A DNA stretch of 64,000 bases from JBBIWA01 sp037439425 (lineage in GTDB: Bacteria; Acidobacteriota; Blastocatellia; RBC074): positions 1-64,000 of the forward strand of contig JBBIWA010000001.1 in NCBI GenBank assembly GCA_037439425.1, written 5' to 3'. Positions 63,199-64,000 of the stretch are shown here, in pieces. Both the position numbers and the translations under genes were made by a program. Each line of letters starts with the position of its first letter. Position 1 is the stretch's first letter. The notes under the pieces were generated by a model. The model ran no database searches. It was not told where the DNA came from and saw only the letters and a list, made by a program, of their open reading frames with translations.

Positions 63199-64000
63199 CT
63201 ATCGCTTCTGTTGACCGCGCGCTGGCTCTTTAGCCCTTAGCTTGGTGACGCTCACCCTGTTACCCTCGATCATCTCGACGGTGTAATCGAGGGACCTCGT
63301 TGTGCCGCCTTTGTCCAGCGCGGTGATTTGAAGGTGGCCGCGCTTGCCCTCCAGGCTGAGCCGAACGGGCAACTGTCCCATGACGTCTTCGCGGAAAGGC
63401 GTGCTATAGTCACGCGTGCTGGGATCATAGGCGAGCACTTTGATCCGATCAAAATCAGCCGCCTCGTGCGCATTGAAGATGCGACGCTCAAGCACCAAGT
63501 AGTGATCTCCCGCGCGCTCTTCCAGATCGCGGGCCGTGCCGAGTTTCTGCCAGCCAACAATGCGCCGCCCGCTTGAAGCGTAATAACTGATCTCAGGCGG
63601 CACGGCCAATTCGATTGATCCAGCATAGATCCAGCCTGCCGGCAGCAGCGAATTATCCGGCAATCGCACTTGATACCACTCGTCAAACCCTCTGCCTTCT
63701 GTCCCCCCCGTTCGCTCGGCGGCTGGCTCAAGAGATTCTTTGGCCTCGGAAGAGAGCGCGCGCGGCCGGCGCTCACGGTCAATAATTTCTACCATGGTTC
63801 CGGAAGGCAGCAGAATGGCGATATTGTCATCGCGCTCACGATTAGGCGTCAGCCGCAGCCGCAGCGTCGCTTTCAAACGGCCAATAGCCTGAGGCGGAAT
63901 TGGCTTGATTGAGTCTGCTAGGCGGCGCGAACGCTCGACGGTCTCTTCACTGACCAGATAGCGTGTCTCAACCCAGCCTGTCCGCCCATCTGGAGCGCGG
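63199..64000 (-). CDS. SH3-domain protein, 5' end beyond the window
   Basis: The frame is open to the right edge, so the N terminus is missing; at least 267 residues are seen. An apparent start at 63876 is an internal TTG. Residues from the edge read GRTGWVETRYLV, the end of a bacterial SH3 repeat. A second SH3-like unit is TMVEIIDRERR through SLLPAGWIYAGSIELA. The C-terminal part is beta-rich (SLEGKRGHLQITALDKGG) and ends basic. Such proteins bind peptidoglycan or mediate envelope contacts. No catalytic domain is visible in the part available. Confidence 0.75.
   Translation of the reverse strand, partial: RAPDGRTGWVETRYLVSEETVERSRRLADSIKPIPPQAIGRLKATLRLRLTPNRERDDNIAILLPSGTMVEIIDRERRPRALSSEAKESLEPAAERTGGTEGRGFDEWYQVRLPDNSLLPAGWIYAGSIELAVPPEISYYASSGRRIVGWQKLGTARDLEERAGDHYLVLERRIFNAHEAADFDRIKVLAYDPSTRDYSTPFREDVMGQLPVRLSLEGKRGHLQITALDKGGTTRSLDYTVEMIEGNRVSVTKLRAKEPARGQQKR

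Overview
The window looks like a chromosomal segment of an Acidobacteriota bacterium, probably of the class Blastocatellia or close to it. This is inferred from family content and was not tested by any search. The pointers are a very large Oar-type TonB-dependent receptor with an N-terminal carboxypeptidase-regulatory domain, DUF4388 and zinc-ribbon proteins, a TamA/TamB pair and BamD (a Gram-negative outer membrane), fairly high GC, and repeat-rich intergenic regions. I see no rRNA, no convincing tRNA, no CRISPR array, no intact insertion sequence and no phage module.

Layout. 0.2-5 kb (minus strand): a DUF2752 membrane protein, three consecutive zinc-ribbon membrane proteins, a TPR-DUF4388 protein and a receiver-ATPase fusion. 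5.1-6.5 kb: selA. 6.6-12 kb: a hypothetical gene, murB, a di-haem cytochrome c peroxidase, a lipoprotein form of the isoaspartyl methyltransferase Pcm and a CPBP membrane protease. 12-14.3 kb: a small His-rich exported protein divergent from pckA. 14.3-16 kb: a gene-poor stretch full of palindromic repeats. 16-31 kb (plus strand): a housekeeping run of a PASTA protein, rpe, bamD, a response regulator, valS, nadC, birA, coaX, rlmD and comEC, with two unknown genes between them. comEC meets a convergent comEA that overlaps an AlbA_2/Schlafen-type ATPase gene. 33-34.4 kb: tatA, a YtxH protein and a coiled-coil membrane protein.

34.7-52 kb is the most system-like part. Eight genes lie on one strand: four secreted serine beta-lactamase-fold hydrolases (one fused to a YVTN beta-propeller), an S9 oligopeptidase with a PD40 propeller, an Oar-like TonB-dependent receptor, an RpiR/MurR-type SIS-domain regulator and a Tat-exported M19-type dipeptidase homologue. 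I read this as a candidate locus for binding, trimming and importing peptides or D-amino-acid-containing (possibly murein-derived) oligomers, with a sugar-phosphate-type regulator inside it. 53-60.4 kb holds tamA-tamB, translationally coupled by an ATGA overlap. The right end carries a TPR protein, a Tat-exported metallo-beta-lactamase-fold hydrolase with a His-rich N terminus, a YbgC-like thioesterase and the 3' part of an SH3-domain protein cut by the window edge.

The intergenic DNA is the second notable feature. At least eight copies of one palindromic element of about 65-110 bp recur, with ends resembling CCTGGGNNNGCACGC and its reverse complement. There are also other long inverted repeats and a 45-bp direct repeat. 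The elements sit only between genes, one of them next to a Shine-Dalgarno sequence, so they probably shape mRNA ends or work as MITE/REP-like mobile DNA.
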